31,213 bases of DNA, from NCBI GenBank assembly GCA_023413185.1, contig JAEZQD010000018.1, positions 1 to 31,213 of the forward strand. Reading direction: 5' to 3'. Shown here piece after piece: positions 23,678 through 31,213 of this stretch. A program made the translations under genes and the position numbers. How positions within the stretch are numbered: position 1 is the first letter of the stretch; each line of letters begins with the position of its first letter. Source of the stretch: Bacillota bacterium (GTDB lineage: Bacteria > Bacillota > Clostridia > Oscillospirales > Ruminococcaceae). The notes under the pieces are model-generated. The model ran no database searches. It was not told the origin of the DNA and saw nothing but the letters and a program-made list of their open reading frames with translations.

Positions 23678-23759
23678 ACTCCACAAACCGCCCACATTTG
23701 TGGGCGCCGCACGGTTTTTTGTGCGGTTCAAAACGGATTCGTTTTGAAGTTTGTTGAGT
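23678..23759. repeat. Four-way-junction palindromic element, copy 2 (inverted)
   Basis: These 82 nt follow copy 1 after 3 nt. The closing stem is ACTCCACAAAC (23678-23688) with GTTTGTTGAGT (23749-23759), 11 bp with one mismatch. Inside are CGCCCAC / GTGGGCG (23689-23706), CCGCAC / GTGCGG with an 8-nt loop (23707-23726), and TTCAAAACG / CGTTTTGAA with loop GATT (23727-23748). Again no base is left unpaired between helices. Read on the minus strand, the hairpin order matches copy 1 (A/T-rich arm, CGG-rich arm, CGCC arm), so it is an inverted relative with changed but compensated stems. The 3' end of the TetR gene lies within it. The T-run is inside a loop, so it is not a simple terminator. Confidence 0.83.
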
Positions 23760-24348
23760 ATACATCCTTTGCCGGTTTTAGCATCTGTACAATCCATTCC
23801 GGCTCGGGCAGCGGCAGCGACGGGGTTAACGCCGCATACTCCGCTATGCCCTGAACCGCGCCCCAAAACGCAACGGCGATCGCGTAGGGGTTGCCTTCGC
23901 GAATCTGCCCTGCCGCCTGCCCCTTTTCAATCACCTCGATAATCGGCGTCACCATGTCAAAGCCGCTTACCAGCTGCTTCACCGAGTCGGGCGCGCTTTC
24001 GGAACTGATTGCTTGCGTCATTAATAGAAACATCTTTGCCGTAAACGAGCTCTCGCGTAGTGCGCCAAGTATCACCTTTGCTATTTCAGTTAATACGTGT
24101 ATTGGCGACGGTGCGGCGAGGCACTGTAAAAACAGCTCGCGAGGGGTGTTTACCCCCACCCGCACAAGCTCCAGATACAACGCTTCCTTGCTTTCAAAGT
24201 AGTTGAAAAACAAGCCGGTGCTGATAGAAAGGCGCGTGGCGATATCCCGTATTCCGGTTGCCGCATACCCTCGGGTGATGAACAGATCCATCGAGCACTC
24301 CATAATCTGCATCTTGCGCATCTGCCTATGCTGCTCCCGTTTGTTCAT
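23728..24348 (-). CDS. TetR/AcrR-family transcriptional regulator
   Basis: This 206-residue repressor has the TetR N-terminal HTH at about residues 10-55, with MDLFITRGYAATGIRDIATR and SISTGLFFNYFESKEALY. An all-helical ligand-binding domain follows. The ATG at 24348 has AAGGG 8 nt upstream; a GTG two codons earlier is less likely. It begins 19 nt after the CrtI-like oxidoreductase gene and is cotranscribed with it, and a perfect TetR-type palindrome lies at the promoter of that operon, so feedback control is likely. Its last nine to ten codons (ending STNFKTNPF) are encoded by palindromic element copy 2, which also supplies the stop codon. This suggests that the original C-terminus was replaced by the element. 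Confidence 0.9.
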   Translation of the reverse strand: MNKREQHRQMRKMQIMECSMDLFITRGYAATGIRDIATRLSISTGLFFNYFESKEALYLELVRVGVNTPRELFLQCLAAPSPIHVLTEIAKVILGALRESSFTAKMFLLMTQAISSESAPDSVKQLVSGFDMVTPIIEVIEKGQAAGQIREGNPYAIAVAFWGAVQGIAEYAALTPSLPLPEPEWIVQMLKPAKDVYSTNFKTNPF

Positions 24349-24367
24349 GCCCACTTCCCTTTCCGTT

Positions 24368-25840
24368 TCATCGCAGATATCTCAGCGTTTTCATGGCTGC
24401 GCTGTGCCCCGAACCAACCGCCGTACAGATGCCGCCGCCCACGGCAACCCACTGCCCTGCAAGGTACAGCCCTTTAACCCCGTCGATGGTGGGCTTTATC
24501 TGCAATCCCACGGTCTTTTCCGTGGGGGCAAAGCCCTCCCACGAGGCTTTATAGAGGTTGGCATAACGCACATAGGTCGCCGGGGTTGCTACATCCACAA
24601 CCGCTACGGCATCGGCAAAGCCGGGTATGCGCCGCTCCATTGCCTGTACCGCCTCGTCGGCAAGCTGTGCTTTGCGCGCACGGTACGCGGCCATGTCGGT
24701 ATCCCGCAGGTTCTGCCAGTAGTCAAGGGGGGCGCCCATCAGCATCATTACGCTGGTGTGACCGTCCGGCGCCGCGGTGGGGTCAAACTCAAACGCGTTG
24801 ATAGAGATGCCGTGCACGTCCTGATAGTCGGGTGTTCCCCTTTCGCCTGCGCAGGAGATCTCATCCTTACAGGAATAGTTTACCGAGTAAGAAAGTCCGA
24901 ACTTCTTGTTTAAACCAAACGACACGATGCACAGCGGGTCAAACAACGGCGCATCCCGCAACATAGCCTCCAGTTGCGGGTGACGGTACTTCCCGCCCAG
25001 CATGCGGTAGATGGTATCGTACATGTCGCAAGCGGCAATCACCGAGTCTGCGGGATAGCGGACGTCGTTTGCGTGCACCGCGGTGCATTTACCGTCCGTT
25101 ACCTCAATCCTGTCCACCTTGGTGGAAAGATGCAGCGTGCCGCCGAGTGAAAGATATTTGTCAATCATGCGCTTTATCACATCCCGCGCGCCGCCGATCG
25201 GGTAGCCCGCATCGCCGCCCATGCGCGTGCCGAGCATCATAATGAGTGCAAACAATGAAAAATCCGGCGGCATTAGGCTAAATAAGATTTCACGAACCGT
25301 TTGGCTTTGAAAGCGCGCCGCATAGTCCCCCACCTTTACACCCATATTGGGTCCGGCAAGCGACAGAAAGCCGATGCCTGTCGTTGTCATGTGCAGCAGA
25401 TCCGCGATGTTATTGATAATGCCCGTGGGCATGGTGGTTTTTGACATCCTTCTTACCTTACGGCAAAAATGCTTAATCTGCTTTTCGTCCGCGGGGGAGA
25501 GCCCGAGCAAAAACGTCTCAAACTCATCCGCCTGCATGGGGATATCAACCAGTTCGCCGGCAACCTCGGCACGGATAAAGGGCGCGTTGTAGATCTCGGT
25601 ATCGGGCGAAAGTGCGCCGGTTTCGGTGTACAGCTTATGAAAGCCGTTGTCCTCTCTGGTGCCCACCATCCAGTTGATGCAGCCGTCAAACCAATAGCCC
25701 TTTCGCTCCCACGCGATACACATGCCACCCGGCTGACCGGACAGTTCAAACAGATCGGTCTGTACCCCGTTTTGCTGCAGATAGATACCGGCGCTAATCC
25801 CTGCCAGCCCTGCGCCGATGATTGCCGTACGTTTTGTCAT
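24368..25840 (-). CDS. CrtI/phytoene-desaturase-like FAD oxidoreductase
   Basis: This 490-residue flavoprotein has an N-terminal dinucleotide-binding motif GAGLAGISAGIYL (residues 8-20). It continues to FELSGQPGGMC, the CrtI-type WERKGYWFDGCINWMVG, and the C-terminal FAD motif GLYLAGQWVAVGGGICTAVGSG. Such enzymes oxidise or isomerise isoprenoid, retinoid or fatty-acyl chains. No other carotenoid gene is nearby, so a carotenoid role is unlikely to be safe to assume. The ATG has GGGGG 7 nt upstream. It is the first gene of an operon with TetR, and probably SDR, under a TetR-type operator. That suggests inducible metabolism of a hydrophobic compound, which is inference. Confidence 0.87.
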   Translation of the reverse strand: MTKRTAIIGAGLAGISAGIYLQQNGVQTDLFELSGQPGGMCIAWERKGYWFDGCINWMVGTREDNGFHKLYTETGALSPDTEIYNAPFIRAEVAGELVDIPMQADEFETFLLGLSPADEKQIKHFCRKVRRMSKTTMPTGIINNIADLLHMTTTGIGFLSLAGPNMGVKVGDYAARFQSQTVREILFSLMPPDFSLFALIMMLGTRMGGDAGYPIGGARDVIKRMIDKYLSLGGTLHLSTKVDRIEVTDGKCTAVHANDVRYPADSVIAACDMYDTIYRMLGGKYRHPQLEAMLRDAPLFDPLCIVSFGLNKKFGLSYSVNYSCKDEISCAGERGTPDYQDVHGISINAFEFDPTAAPDGHTSVMMLMGAPLDYWQNLRDTDMAAYRARKAQLADEAVQAMERRIPGFADAVAVVDVATPATYVRYANLYKASWEGFAPTEKTVGLQIKPTIDGVKGLYLAGQWVAVGGGICTAVGSGHSAAMKTLRYLR

Positions 25841-25859
25841 TTGAATGCCCCCACATAAT

Positions 25860-25879
25860 TATTGAACAATTGTTCAATA
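25860..25879. promoter_or_regulatory. TetR-type palindromic operator
   Basis: A perfect 20-bp palindrome with half-sites TATTGAACAA / TTGTTCAATA lies between the -10 box and the ATG of the CrtI-like gene, close to the predicted start of transcription. It is the natural binding site for the TetR regulator encoded in the same operon. Confidence 0.85.
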
Positions 25880-25881
25880 TC

Positions 25882-25909
25882 AGTATAGCATTCTGATTTC
25901 CATTGTCAA
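25882..25909 (-). promoter_or_regulatory. Promoter of CrtI-like/TetR operon
   Basis: On the minus strand a consensus TTGACA (25904-25909), a 16-nt spacer and TATACT (25882-25887) are present, with the operator immediately downstream. Confidence 0.75.
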
Positions 25910-25927
25910 CCGAATCTTTGTAAAGTT

Positions 25928-26779
25928 TTAAAAGTTGATGTTATCGGGGTCGGAGCCGATTCTGCCCGCGTTGCCCAGCCCGTCAATCCGCGCGATATCC
26001 TTGTCCGAAAGACGAAAGCCGAACAGGTCGCCGTTTTGCTTAATGTGCTCGGCGCCCGACGCCTTGGGCAGCGGCACATAGCCCTTTTGGATGTACCAGC
26101 GCAGTGCCACCTGCGAGACCGATTTGCCGTACTTTTCGCTCAGCTCGCGCAGGAGCGGCAGCTTAAAGATGCGCCCCTGCATCAGCGGGCTCCACGCTTG
26201 GATTAGGATGTTGTTGTTCTTGCAGAACTGCGCAAGCTCTTCCTGCGTGTACTCGGGGTGCAGCTCAATCTGGTTTACCATCGGCTTAATTTCGCAGGTT
26301 TCCATCAACTCGTTGAGGTGGTGAATTAAGAAGTTGCTCACGCCAATCGCCTTGATGCGCCCCGCGCGGTAAAGCTCCTCAAACGCCTTCCACGAGCCGC
26401 TGTTTAGCTCCTTGTAGTCGTGCTTGTGCCCGACCGGTACCGGCCAGTGAATCAGATACAGGTCCACGTATTCAAGCCCCAGTTTGGTTATGCTTTGGTC
26501 AAACGCGCGCAACGTCGCATCGTAGCCGTGGTCGCTGTTCCACAGCTTGGTGGTTACAAACAGCTCGCCGCGGTCAACCCCGCATTCGCGCACGGCCTTG
26601 CCCACGCTCACCTCGTTTTGGTAGGCGGCGGCAGTGTCGATATGGCGGTAGCCATACTCGATTGCCCCACGCACCGCGTTATAGGCGTCGTCGCCCTCTG
26701 CCAGCTGCCACGTGCCAAACCCGACGCAAGGCATAGTAACCCCGTTGTGTAGTGTGTAGGTGTCTTTGATACTGTTCAT
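25928..26779 (-). CDS. Aldo/keto reductase
   Basis: This 283-residue NADPH-dependent carbonyl reductase has the AKR (beta/alpha)8 barrel and complete catalytic tetrad. Asp and Tyr are in HIDTAAAYQNE, Lys in VTTKLW, and His in LIHWP. The cofactor region near the C-terminus (PLPKASGAEHIKQN) is also typical. The closest type is the AKR5-like 2,5-diketo-gluconate/aldehyde reductases. A GAGGG site precedes the ATG. It lies upstream of the CrtI-like operon on the same strand but has its own TATAAT candidate at 26830-26835. Its physiological substrate is not predictable. Confidence 0.93.
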   Translation of the reverse strand: MNSIKDTYTLHNGVTMPCVGFGTWQLAEGDDAYNAVRGAIEYGYRHIDTAAAYQNEVSVGKAVRECGVDRGELFVTTKLWNSDHGYDATLRAFDQSITKLGLEYVDLYLIHWPVPVGHKHDYKELNSGSWKAFEELYRAGRIKAIGVSNFLIHHLNELMETCEIKPMVNQIELHPEYTQEELAQFCKNNNILIQAWSPLMQGRIFKLPLLRELSEKYGKSVSQVALRWYIQKGYVPLPKASGAEHIKQNGDLFGFRLSDKDIARIDGLGNAGRIGSDPDNINF

Positions 26780-26829
26780 TTTTGTCCCTCGCTTTCTGCT
26801 GCTTTTGATATGAGCAGCCTGTCACGTTT

Positions 26830-26835
26830 ATTATA
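26830..26835 (-). promoter_or_regulatory. -10 box of aldo/keto reductase gene
   Basis: A perfect TATAAT on the minus strand lies about 50 nt upstream of the ATG. No convincing -35 hexamer was found. Confidence 0.4.
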
Positions 26836-26883
26836 ACACAAAAATGGTAGGGTATGAGCGACAACCGATGCAACAGATGCCAA

Positions 26884-26914
26884 AAGACCGCACGGGAGTA
26901 TCCCATGCGGTCTT
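26884..26914 (-). terminator. Terminator of arginine operon
   Basis: AAGACCGCACGGG / CCCATGCGGTCTT form a stem of 12-13 pairs (with one wobble on the minus strand) around a 5-nt loop, followed by TTTTGG. It lies 27 nt after the argF stop codon and closes the cluster. Confidence 0.78.
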
Positions 26915-26940
26915 AGGTTGTATTATTTTTGGGCGAAAAG

Positions 26941-27849
26941 TTATTGCTTACCCATCAGCTTTACCAGAACCGCCTTTTGCGCATGCAGACGGTTTTCGGC
27001 CTCTTCAAAGATCTCGCCCGCGTGCAACTCAAACACATCGGCGGCAATCTCCTCGCCCTTGTGCGCGGGCAGGCAGTGCAATACCATGGCGTCCGGCTTT
27101 GCGTGCTTCATCAGCTCCGTATCCACCATAAAGCCCTTGAACTCCTGACGGCGGCGCACCGCCTCCTGCTCCTGCCCCATAGACGCCCATACGTCGGTGA
27201 TGACGACATCCGCGTCCTTTGTCGCCTCGGCGGGGTCGTTTGTCAGGGTAAAGGCTCCGGTGGTGTTTGCGTAGTCAAGCACCGTCACAGCGGGCTCATA
27301 GCCCTTGGGGGTAGCGGCCGCCACCGTCATGCCGCACTTGAGCGCACCCACAATCAGCGAGTTTGCCATGTTGTTGCCGTCGCCGATGTAGCACAGCTTA
27401 AGCCCCTTGAGCACGCCCTTATACTCACGGACGGTCATTAGGTCGGCAAGCACCTGGCAGGGGTGGGCGTAGTCGGTCAGCCCGTTGATGACGGGGATGG
27501 TGCCGTACTTTGCCAGCGCCTCCGCCTCCTGCTGCTTGTAGGTTCTAATCATGATGCCGTCAAGGTACCGCGAAAGCACGCGGGCGGTGTCCTCTACCGG
27601 CTCGCCGCGCCCAATCTGCAGGTCGTTTGCGTTTAGAAACAGCGCCTGACCGCCCAGCTGGTACATCCCCACCTCGAACGACACGCGTGTGCGGGTGGAT
27701 GCCTTTTGGAATATCATGCCCAGCGTCTTGCCCGCCAAACGATGATGCGTAATATCGTGCTTCTGCTCGTACTTCAGCTGGTCGGCAAGGTTTAGCAGCT
27801 CAATAATCTCCTCGCCGGTAAGGTCCGCCATCTTCAGTAAGTGTTTCAT
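26941..27849 (-). CDS. argF: Ornithine carbamoyltransferase
   Basis: ArgF transfers the carbamoyl group of carbamoyl phosphate to ornithine to make citrulline. The 302-residue protein has the carbamoyl-phosphate loop STRTR (51-55), the FLNANDLQIGRGE and HPCQVLADL segments, and the ornithine-binding HCLPAHKGEE near the C-terminus. All are diagnostic for OTC rather than aspartate carbamoyltransferase. The ATG at 27849 was chosen because GGGG lies 7 nt upstream; an open extension to 27912 lacks this site. It is the last gene of the argJ-B-D-F run, 62 nt after argD. A catabolic enzyme is less likely because of the biosynthetic neighbours. Confidence 0.95.
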   Translation of the reverse strand: MKHLLKMADLTGEEIIELLNLADQLKYEQKHDITHHRLAGKTLGMIFQKASTRTRVSFEVGMYQLGGQALFLNANDLQIGRGEPVEDTARVLSRYLDGIMIRTYKQQEAEALAKYGTIPVINGLTDYAHPCQVLADLMTVREYKGVLKGLKLCYIGDGNNMANSLIVGALKCGMTVAAATPKGYEPAVTVLDYANTTGAFTLTNDPAEATKDADVVITDVWASMGQEQEAVRRRQEFKGFMVDTELMKHAKPDAMVLHCLPAHKGEEIAADVFELHAGEIFEEAENRLHAQKAVLVKLMGKQ

Positions 27850-27911
27850 CGGTTGTCCCCGCCCTTTTCTTATATTGTTTTGTCCACCGCATCGTGGAGC
27901 AAGTTCGTCCA

Positions 27912-29111
27912 TTACATCGCGCTTTGCAGCACACCCTCAAGGATTAAAAGCCCTTCGTCGATGTCCTCGTAGGGGATGGTAAGGGGCGGCAGCATACGCA
28001 GCTTCGCCTTTGCGGTAAGGATTAGCAGCCCGTTGTCGGCGCACGCCCGCGCAAGGTCGGCGGAGGAAGCCTCGCAGGACAGCGAGATGCCGATCATCAG
28101 CCCAAGCCCCGACAGCGCGGTGACATGCGGCATACAAAGCAGCCGTTTGCTTATATACTCGCCCTTAGCGCGCACTTCGGCAAGAAACGCGGGGTCGGAT
28201 ACCCGTTTGGTGACCACCAAAGCCCCCGCGCATGCGATCGGGTTGCCACCGAACGTCGTGCCGTGGGTACCCGGGGTAAACACCTCGGCGTACTGTTCGC
28301 CCACTATAAAGCCCGCAAGCGGCAGCCCGCCGCCGATGCCCTTTGCAAAGGACACCGCGTCGGGGGTAACGTCAAACTGCTCATAGGCAAAAAAGCTACC
28401 GGTGCGCCCGATTCCCGTCTGAACCTCGTCGATTAAAAATGCCGCGTCCCGCTCTTTGCACAGTGCCGCTACGTCCTTGACAAACTGCTTCTCCAGCCCG
28501 ATGATGCCGCCTTCGCCCTGCACCACCTCAATCAGTACGCCGCATACATCGTCGCCCCACAGCGCCTTCACGCTGTCTATGTCGTTGGTCTGGGCAAAAG
28601 AGAAGCCCTCGGTAAACGGAAAGAAGTAGTTATGAAATGCGTCCTGCCCCGTGGCGGAAAGGGTGGTAACCGTTCTGCCGTGGAACGAGTTTTGCAGCGT
28701 GATAATACGGCTTCTGCCCTCTCCGTATTTGTCAAAGCTTTTTTTGCGCGCAAGCTTAATCAGCCCCTCGTTTGCCTCGGCGCCAGAGTTTGCAAAAAAG
28801 GTCTTGCAAAGACCCGTAAGCTCGGCAAGGCGCTTTGCAAGCTGGATGCACGGCTCGGTGTAAAAGAGGTTGGATGTGTGATTGAGCGTAGCCGCCTGGT
28901 TTGCCACCGCCTGCGCCCACCCGGCATCGCAGAAGCCCAGCGCGTTTACGCCAATGCCGCTGGTAAAATCGATATACCCCTCGCCGTTTGCCCCGGTGCA
29001 TCGCGCGTTGTCACCCTTTTGTATCACCACCGGGTTTGTGTTGTAGCTGCCCACCAGACAGCCTTTTGCGTCCGCGATGATTAAACCGGCTTTATCGGTC
29101 GCTGTTTGCAC
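27912..29111 (-). CDS. argD: Acetylornithine aminotransferase
   Basis: ArgD transaminates N-acetylglutamate semialdehyde to N-acetylornithine with pyridoxal phosphate. The 399-residue protein is a class III aminotransferase. It has FANSGAEANEGLIKLAR, the SFHGRTVTTLSATG loop, the EVVQGEGGI segment, IDEVQTGIGRTG and the PLP lysine in SFAKGIGGGLPL. The start is a GTG (29109-29111) with GGGGGAG upstream. It lies 33 nt after argB and 62 nt before argF, so it is part of the arginine operon. Confidence 0.95.
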   Translation of the reverse strand: MQTATDKAGLIIADAKGCLVGSYNTNPVVIQKGDNARCTGANGEGYIDFTSGIGVNALGFCDAGWAQAVANQAATLNHTSNLFYTEPCIQLAKRLAELTGLCKTFFANSGAEANEGLIKLARKKSFDKYGEGRSRIITLQNSFHGRTVTTLSATGQDAFHNYFFPFTEGFSFAQTNDIDSVKALWGDDVCGVLIEVVQGEGGIIGLEKQFVKDVAALCKERDAAFLIDEVQTGIGRTGSFFAYEQFDVTPDAVSFAKGIGGGLPLAGFIVGEQYAEVFTPGTHGTTFGGNPIACAGALVVTKRVSDPAFLAEVRAKGEYISKRLLCMPHVTALSGLGLMIGISLSCEASSADLARACADNGLLILTAKAKLRMLPPLTIPYEDIDEGLLILEGVLQSAM

Positions 29112-29144
29112 TGTGCTCTCCCCCTTTAAATGAAATAGTGAATG

Positions 29145-30002
29145 CTATATAAACATGGTTCCGATGCCCTCGTTGGAGAACATCTCAATCAGGATGGAAT
29201 GTGGGATTCGTCCGTCGATGATAAAGGTCTTGCGTACGCCTCGGCGCACCGCCTCCACACAGCACTCCACCTTGGGTATCATACCGCCCGAGATGATGCC
29301 CTGGCGAACCAGGTGCGGCACCTCGCTGACGTTGACAACGGGGATAAGCGAGCTTTCGTCGCTCTTGTCGCGTAGCAGCCCGCGGATATCGGTCATCAGT
29401 ACCAGATTCTCCGCGCCCAGTGCCGCCGCGATGCGCGCCGCCGCCGTATCGGCGTTGATGTTGTACACCTGACCATAGCTGTCACACGCAACCGTAGCGA
29501 TAACGGGTATGTAGCCGTTTGCAAGCGTATCAAGAATCGGCTTTACATCCACGCTCTCAATCTCGCCCACATAGCCGAGATCCTCCTCGGCTACCAGCTT
29601 CTTTGCCGTAAGCATATTACCGTCTATGCCGCACAGCCCCATTGCCCTGCCCTTATGGCTGGTCAAAAGGCTGACTAAATCCTTGTTGATGCGCCCTGCC
29701 AGCACCATCTGCACGATGTCCGCCGTCTCCTCGTCGGTGTAGCGCAGACCGCCCACAAACCGCGACTCCTTGCCGATTTTACCGAGCATCTCGGTTATCT
29801 CGGGACCGCCGCCGTGCACCAGCACGATCTTTACACCCACCAGCGAGAGCAGAACAATATCGCTCATCACCGCCTGCTTGAGCTCGTCGTTTACCATGGC
29901 GTTTCCGCCGTACTTGATGACGACCACCTTGTTATAATACTTTTGCAGATAGGGCAGTGCCTCAATCAGCACACGCGCCTTGTCGCTGTTTGATATCTTC
30001 AT
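29145..30002 (-). CDS. argB: Acetylglutamate kinase
   Basis: ArgB phosphorylates N-acetylglutamate, the second step of arginine synthesis. The 285-residue amino-acid kinase has VVIKYGGNAM (Lys30), LVHGGGPEI, the LGYVGEIESVD segment and the C-terminal GGMIPKVECC. The N-terminal extension (ISNSDKARVLIEALPYLQKYYNK) resembles that of arginine-inhibited hexameric enzymes, so feedback inhibition is possible. The ATG at 30002 was preferred to an earlier ATG at 30014, because the AAGGA site abuts the latter and lies 12 nt before the former. It follows argJ by 60 nt. Confidence 0.95.
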   Translation of the reverse strand: MKISNSDKARVLIEALPYLQKYYNKVVVIKYGGNAMVNDELKQAVMSDIVLLSLVGVKIVLVHGGGPEITEMLGKIGKESRFVGGLRYTDEETADIVQMVLAGRINKDLVSLLTSHKGRAMGLCGIDGNMLTAKKLVAEEDLGYVGEIESVDVKPILDTLANGYIPVIATVACDSYGQVYNINADTAAARIAAALGAENLVLMTDIRGLLRDKSDESSLIPVVNVSEVPHLVRQGIISGGMIPKVECCVEAVRRGVRKTFIIDGRIPHSILIEMFSNEGIGTMFI

Positions 30003-30062
30003 CGTTCTATCCATTCCTTTTCTGGGTGGGTGCGCATGCACCAAATACGATAAGCGAAGCGG

Positions 30063-31213
30063 TCAGGTTCGGTAGTCGCCGTTAATCTTTACATAGTCGT
30101 AGGTTAGGTCGCAGCCCCACGCAGTGGCAAAAAAGTCCCCGTCGTGCAGGTGGACCAGTACGGTTATCTCGCTCTCACTCAGCACGGCAAGGGCCTCCTC
30201 CTCCGAGAAATTGACCCCGGCACCCCCTTCGCAAACCGTTACGCTGCCCGACGCGCTTTGCAGGGTAACGTCCGTTTTGTCAACGGCAAACTCTGCGTCC
30301 GCGTAGCCCAGCGCGCACAGGATGCGCCCCCAGTTTGCGTCCCTGCCAAACATCGCCGCCTTAAAAAGGCTAGAGCCGATTACGCTCTTTGCCGCCGCCC
30401 TTGCAGCTTGCTTGGTGGGTGCGCCCGTTACGATGCATTCCACCAGCTTGGTGGCGCCCTCGCCGTCCTTCGCCAGCATTCTGGCAAGGGAGGTGGTCAC
30501 ACGTAAGAGTGCAGCGCAAAACACATCGTACGCCTCACCCTGCTGGTTAATTCTCTTGTTGCCTGCCGCGCCGTTTGCAAGGATGCACGCCATATCGTTG
30601 GTGGAGGTGTCGCCGTCCACGCTGACCATGTTAATGGTATCGTCCACACACGCGCTCAGTGCCTGTTGCAGCAGCTCGGGGGCGATGTCGCAATCGGTGG
30701 TCAGAAAGCCGAGCATGGTCGCCATGTTGGGGTGAATCATACCCGAGCCCTTTGCCATGCCGCCCAACGTACACACAACGCCGTCGATATCAAATGATAC
30801 TGCCGCATGTTTTGCAAAGGTATCGGTGGTCATAATCGCCTCTGCCGCAAGCGCACCGCCCTCGGCGCACAACCCCGCGCACAGATGGTCGATGCCCATG
30901 CTGATGACCTCGACGGGCAGCGGAACGCCGATTACGCCGGTAGACGCCACAATCACCTCATCCGGGCTGATGGAGAGTGCGCCCGCAAGCAGTGCACACA
31001 TCTCGTTTGCAACCGCCATACCATCCGCGTTGCAGGCGTTTGCGTTGCCGCTGTTTACAATAACCGCGCGCGCCCTATTATCCGCCAGATGCGCCTGGGT
31101 TACAAGAATCGGCGCAGCCTTGACCTTGTTTTTGGTGTAAACCGCCGCCGCCGCACAGGGCAACGTGCTAAAGATTGCCCCCACATCCCGCTTCGCGGGC
31201 TTAGCCGGCTCCA
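30063..31213 (-). CDS. argJ: Bifunctional ornithine acetyltransferase / N-acetylglutamate synthase (partial)
   Basis: ArgJ recycles the acetyl group from N-acetylornithine to glutamate and can also make N-acetylglutamate from acetyl-CoA. The reading frame is open to the window edge, which contains the residues EPAKPAKRDVGAIFS, so the gene begins outside and only about 20-30 N-terminal residues are missing. The GTG at 31184 is internal. Family motifs are AAAAVYTKNKVKAAP, IVNSGNANACN, and KGSGMIHPNMATMLGF, whose Ala-Thr bond is the known self-cleavage site with Thr as the nucleophile. Near the C-terminus are GRDANWGRI and DLTYDYVKINGDYRT. It heads the visible part of the arg cluster; argC would be expected upstream. 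Confidence 0.95.
   Translation of the reverse strand, partial: EPAKPAKRDVGAIFSTLPCAAAAVYTKNKVKAAPILVTQAHLADNRARAVIVNSGNANACNADGMAVANEMCALLAGALSISPDEVIVASTGVIGVPLPVEVISMGIDHLCAGLCAEGGALAAEAIMTTDTFAKHAAVSFDIDGVVCTLGGMAKGSGMIHPNMATMLGFLTTDCDIAPELLQQALSACVDDTINMVSVDGDTSTNDMACILANGAAGNKRINQQGEAYDVFCAALLRVTTSLARMLAKDGEGATKLVECIVTGAPTKQAARAAAKSVIGSSLFKAAMFGRDANWGRILCALGYADAEFAVDKTDVTLQSASGSVTVCEGGAGVNFSEEEALAVLSESEITVLVHLHDGDFFATAWGCDLTYDYVKINGDYRT

Noticed and set aside
23707..23726. Hairpin with T-run suggested a terminator
   Set aside because: The six T lie inside the loop rather than after the stem, and the stem is embedded in a larger structure.
23596..23759. Cloverleaf shape suggested a tRNA or tRNA-like RNA
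   Set aside because: Helix lengths, loops of 2-8 nt and the lack of any D-, anticodon- or T-loop sequence or unpaired linkers do not fit a tRNA.
26929..27441. 170-codon open frame on the plus strand
   Set aside because: It is antisense to argF and shows no recognisable domain; an artefact of GC-rich codon use.

Overview
The window looks like chromosomal DNA from an endospore-forming, anaerobic clostridial Firmicute with a fairly GC-rich genome, probably of the Oscillospiraceae/Ruminococcaceae type. The evidence is a SpoIID homologue, a small 2[4Fe-4S] ferredoxin, the TrmN6-RsmI gene pair known from Bacillus and clostridia, strong GGAGG-type ribosome binding sites, several GTG and TTG starts, and sigma-A-like promoters. 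The organism assignment is inferred from gene content and style only. No tRNA, rRNA, CRISPR array or insertion-sequence transposase was seen.

Layout. 1-2046 (minus): start of rpmE (L31) with a structured leader, and an alpha-phosphoglucomutase. 2368-6231 (plus): a full-length P-type ATPase homologue that has lost every catalytic motif, then a DUF3810 membrane metalloprotease-like protein. 6313-11681 (minus): YbaK-type deacylase, DUF421 protein, LysA, DUF2500 protein, RsmI, TrmN6 and a ferredoxin. 11854-14641 (plus): a metal-resistance operon of a CadC-like ArsR repressor and a Zn/Cd/Pb P1B-ATPase, with a clear promoter and operator. 14696-15829 (minus): SpoIID. 16159-18522 (plus): citrate synthase behind a roughly 200-nt leader, then an unrecognised 8-TM membrane protein. 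18602-20459 (minus): a YtrA-type GntR regulator, ABC ATPase and ABC permease, translationally overlapped, with a 16+16 bp palindrome over the promoter. 20620-22569 (minus): two adjacent AstE/AspA-type M14 proteins, one with an intact zinc site and one without. 22774-25840 (minus): a CrtI-like FAD oxidoreductase, a TetR regulator and a short-chain dehydrogenase, with a perfect TetR-type palindrome at the promoter. 25928-26779 (minus): aldo/keto reductase. 26941-31213 (minus): the arginine cluster argJ-argB-argD-argF.

The most unusual non-coding signal lies between the TetR and SDR genes (23596-23759). It holds two adjacent segments of 79 and 82 nt, and each folds on paper into a closing stem around three hairpins with no unpaired base between helices. 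The two segments are inverted relative to each other and carry the same hairpin order with different, compensated stem sequences. The TetR gene ends inside the second segment. The most unusual proteins are the catalytically degenerate P-type ATPase and the degenerate/intact M14 pair. Paired losses and retentions of key residues suggest that the inactive members are kept for a non-catalytic role.
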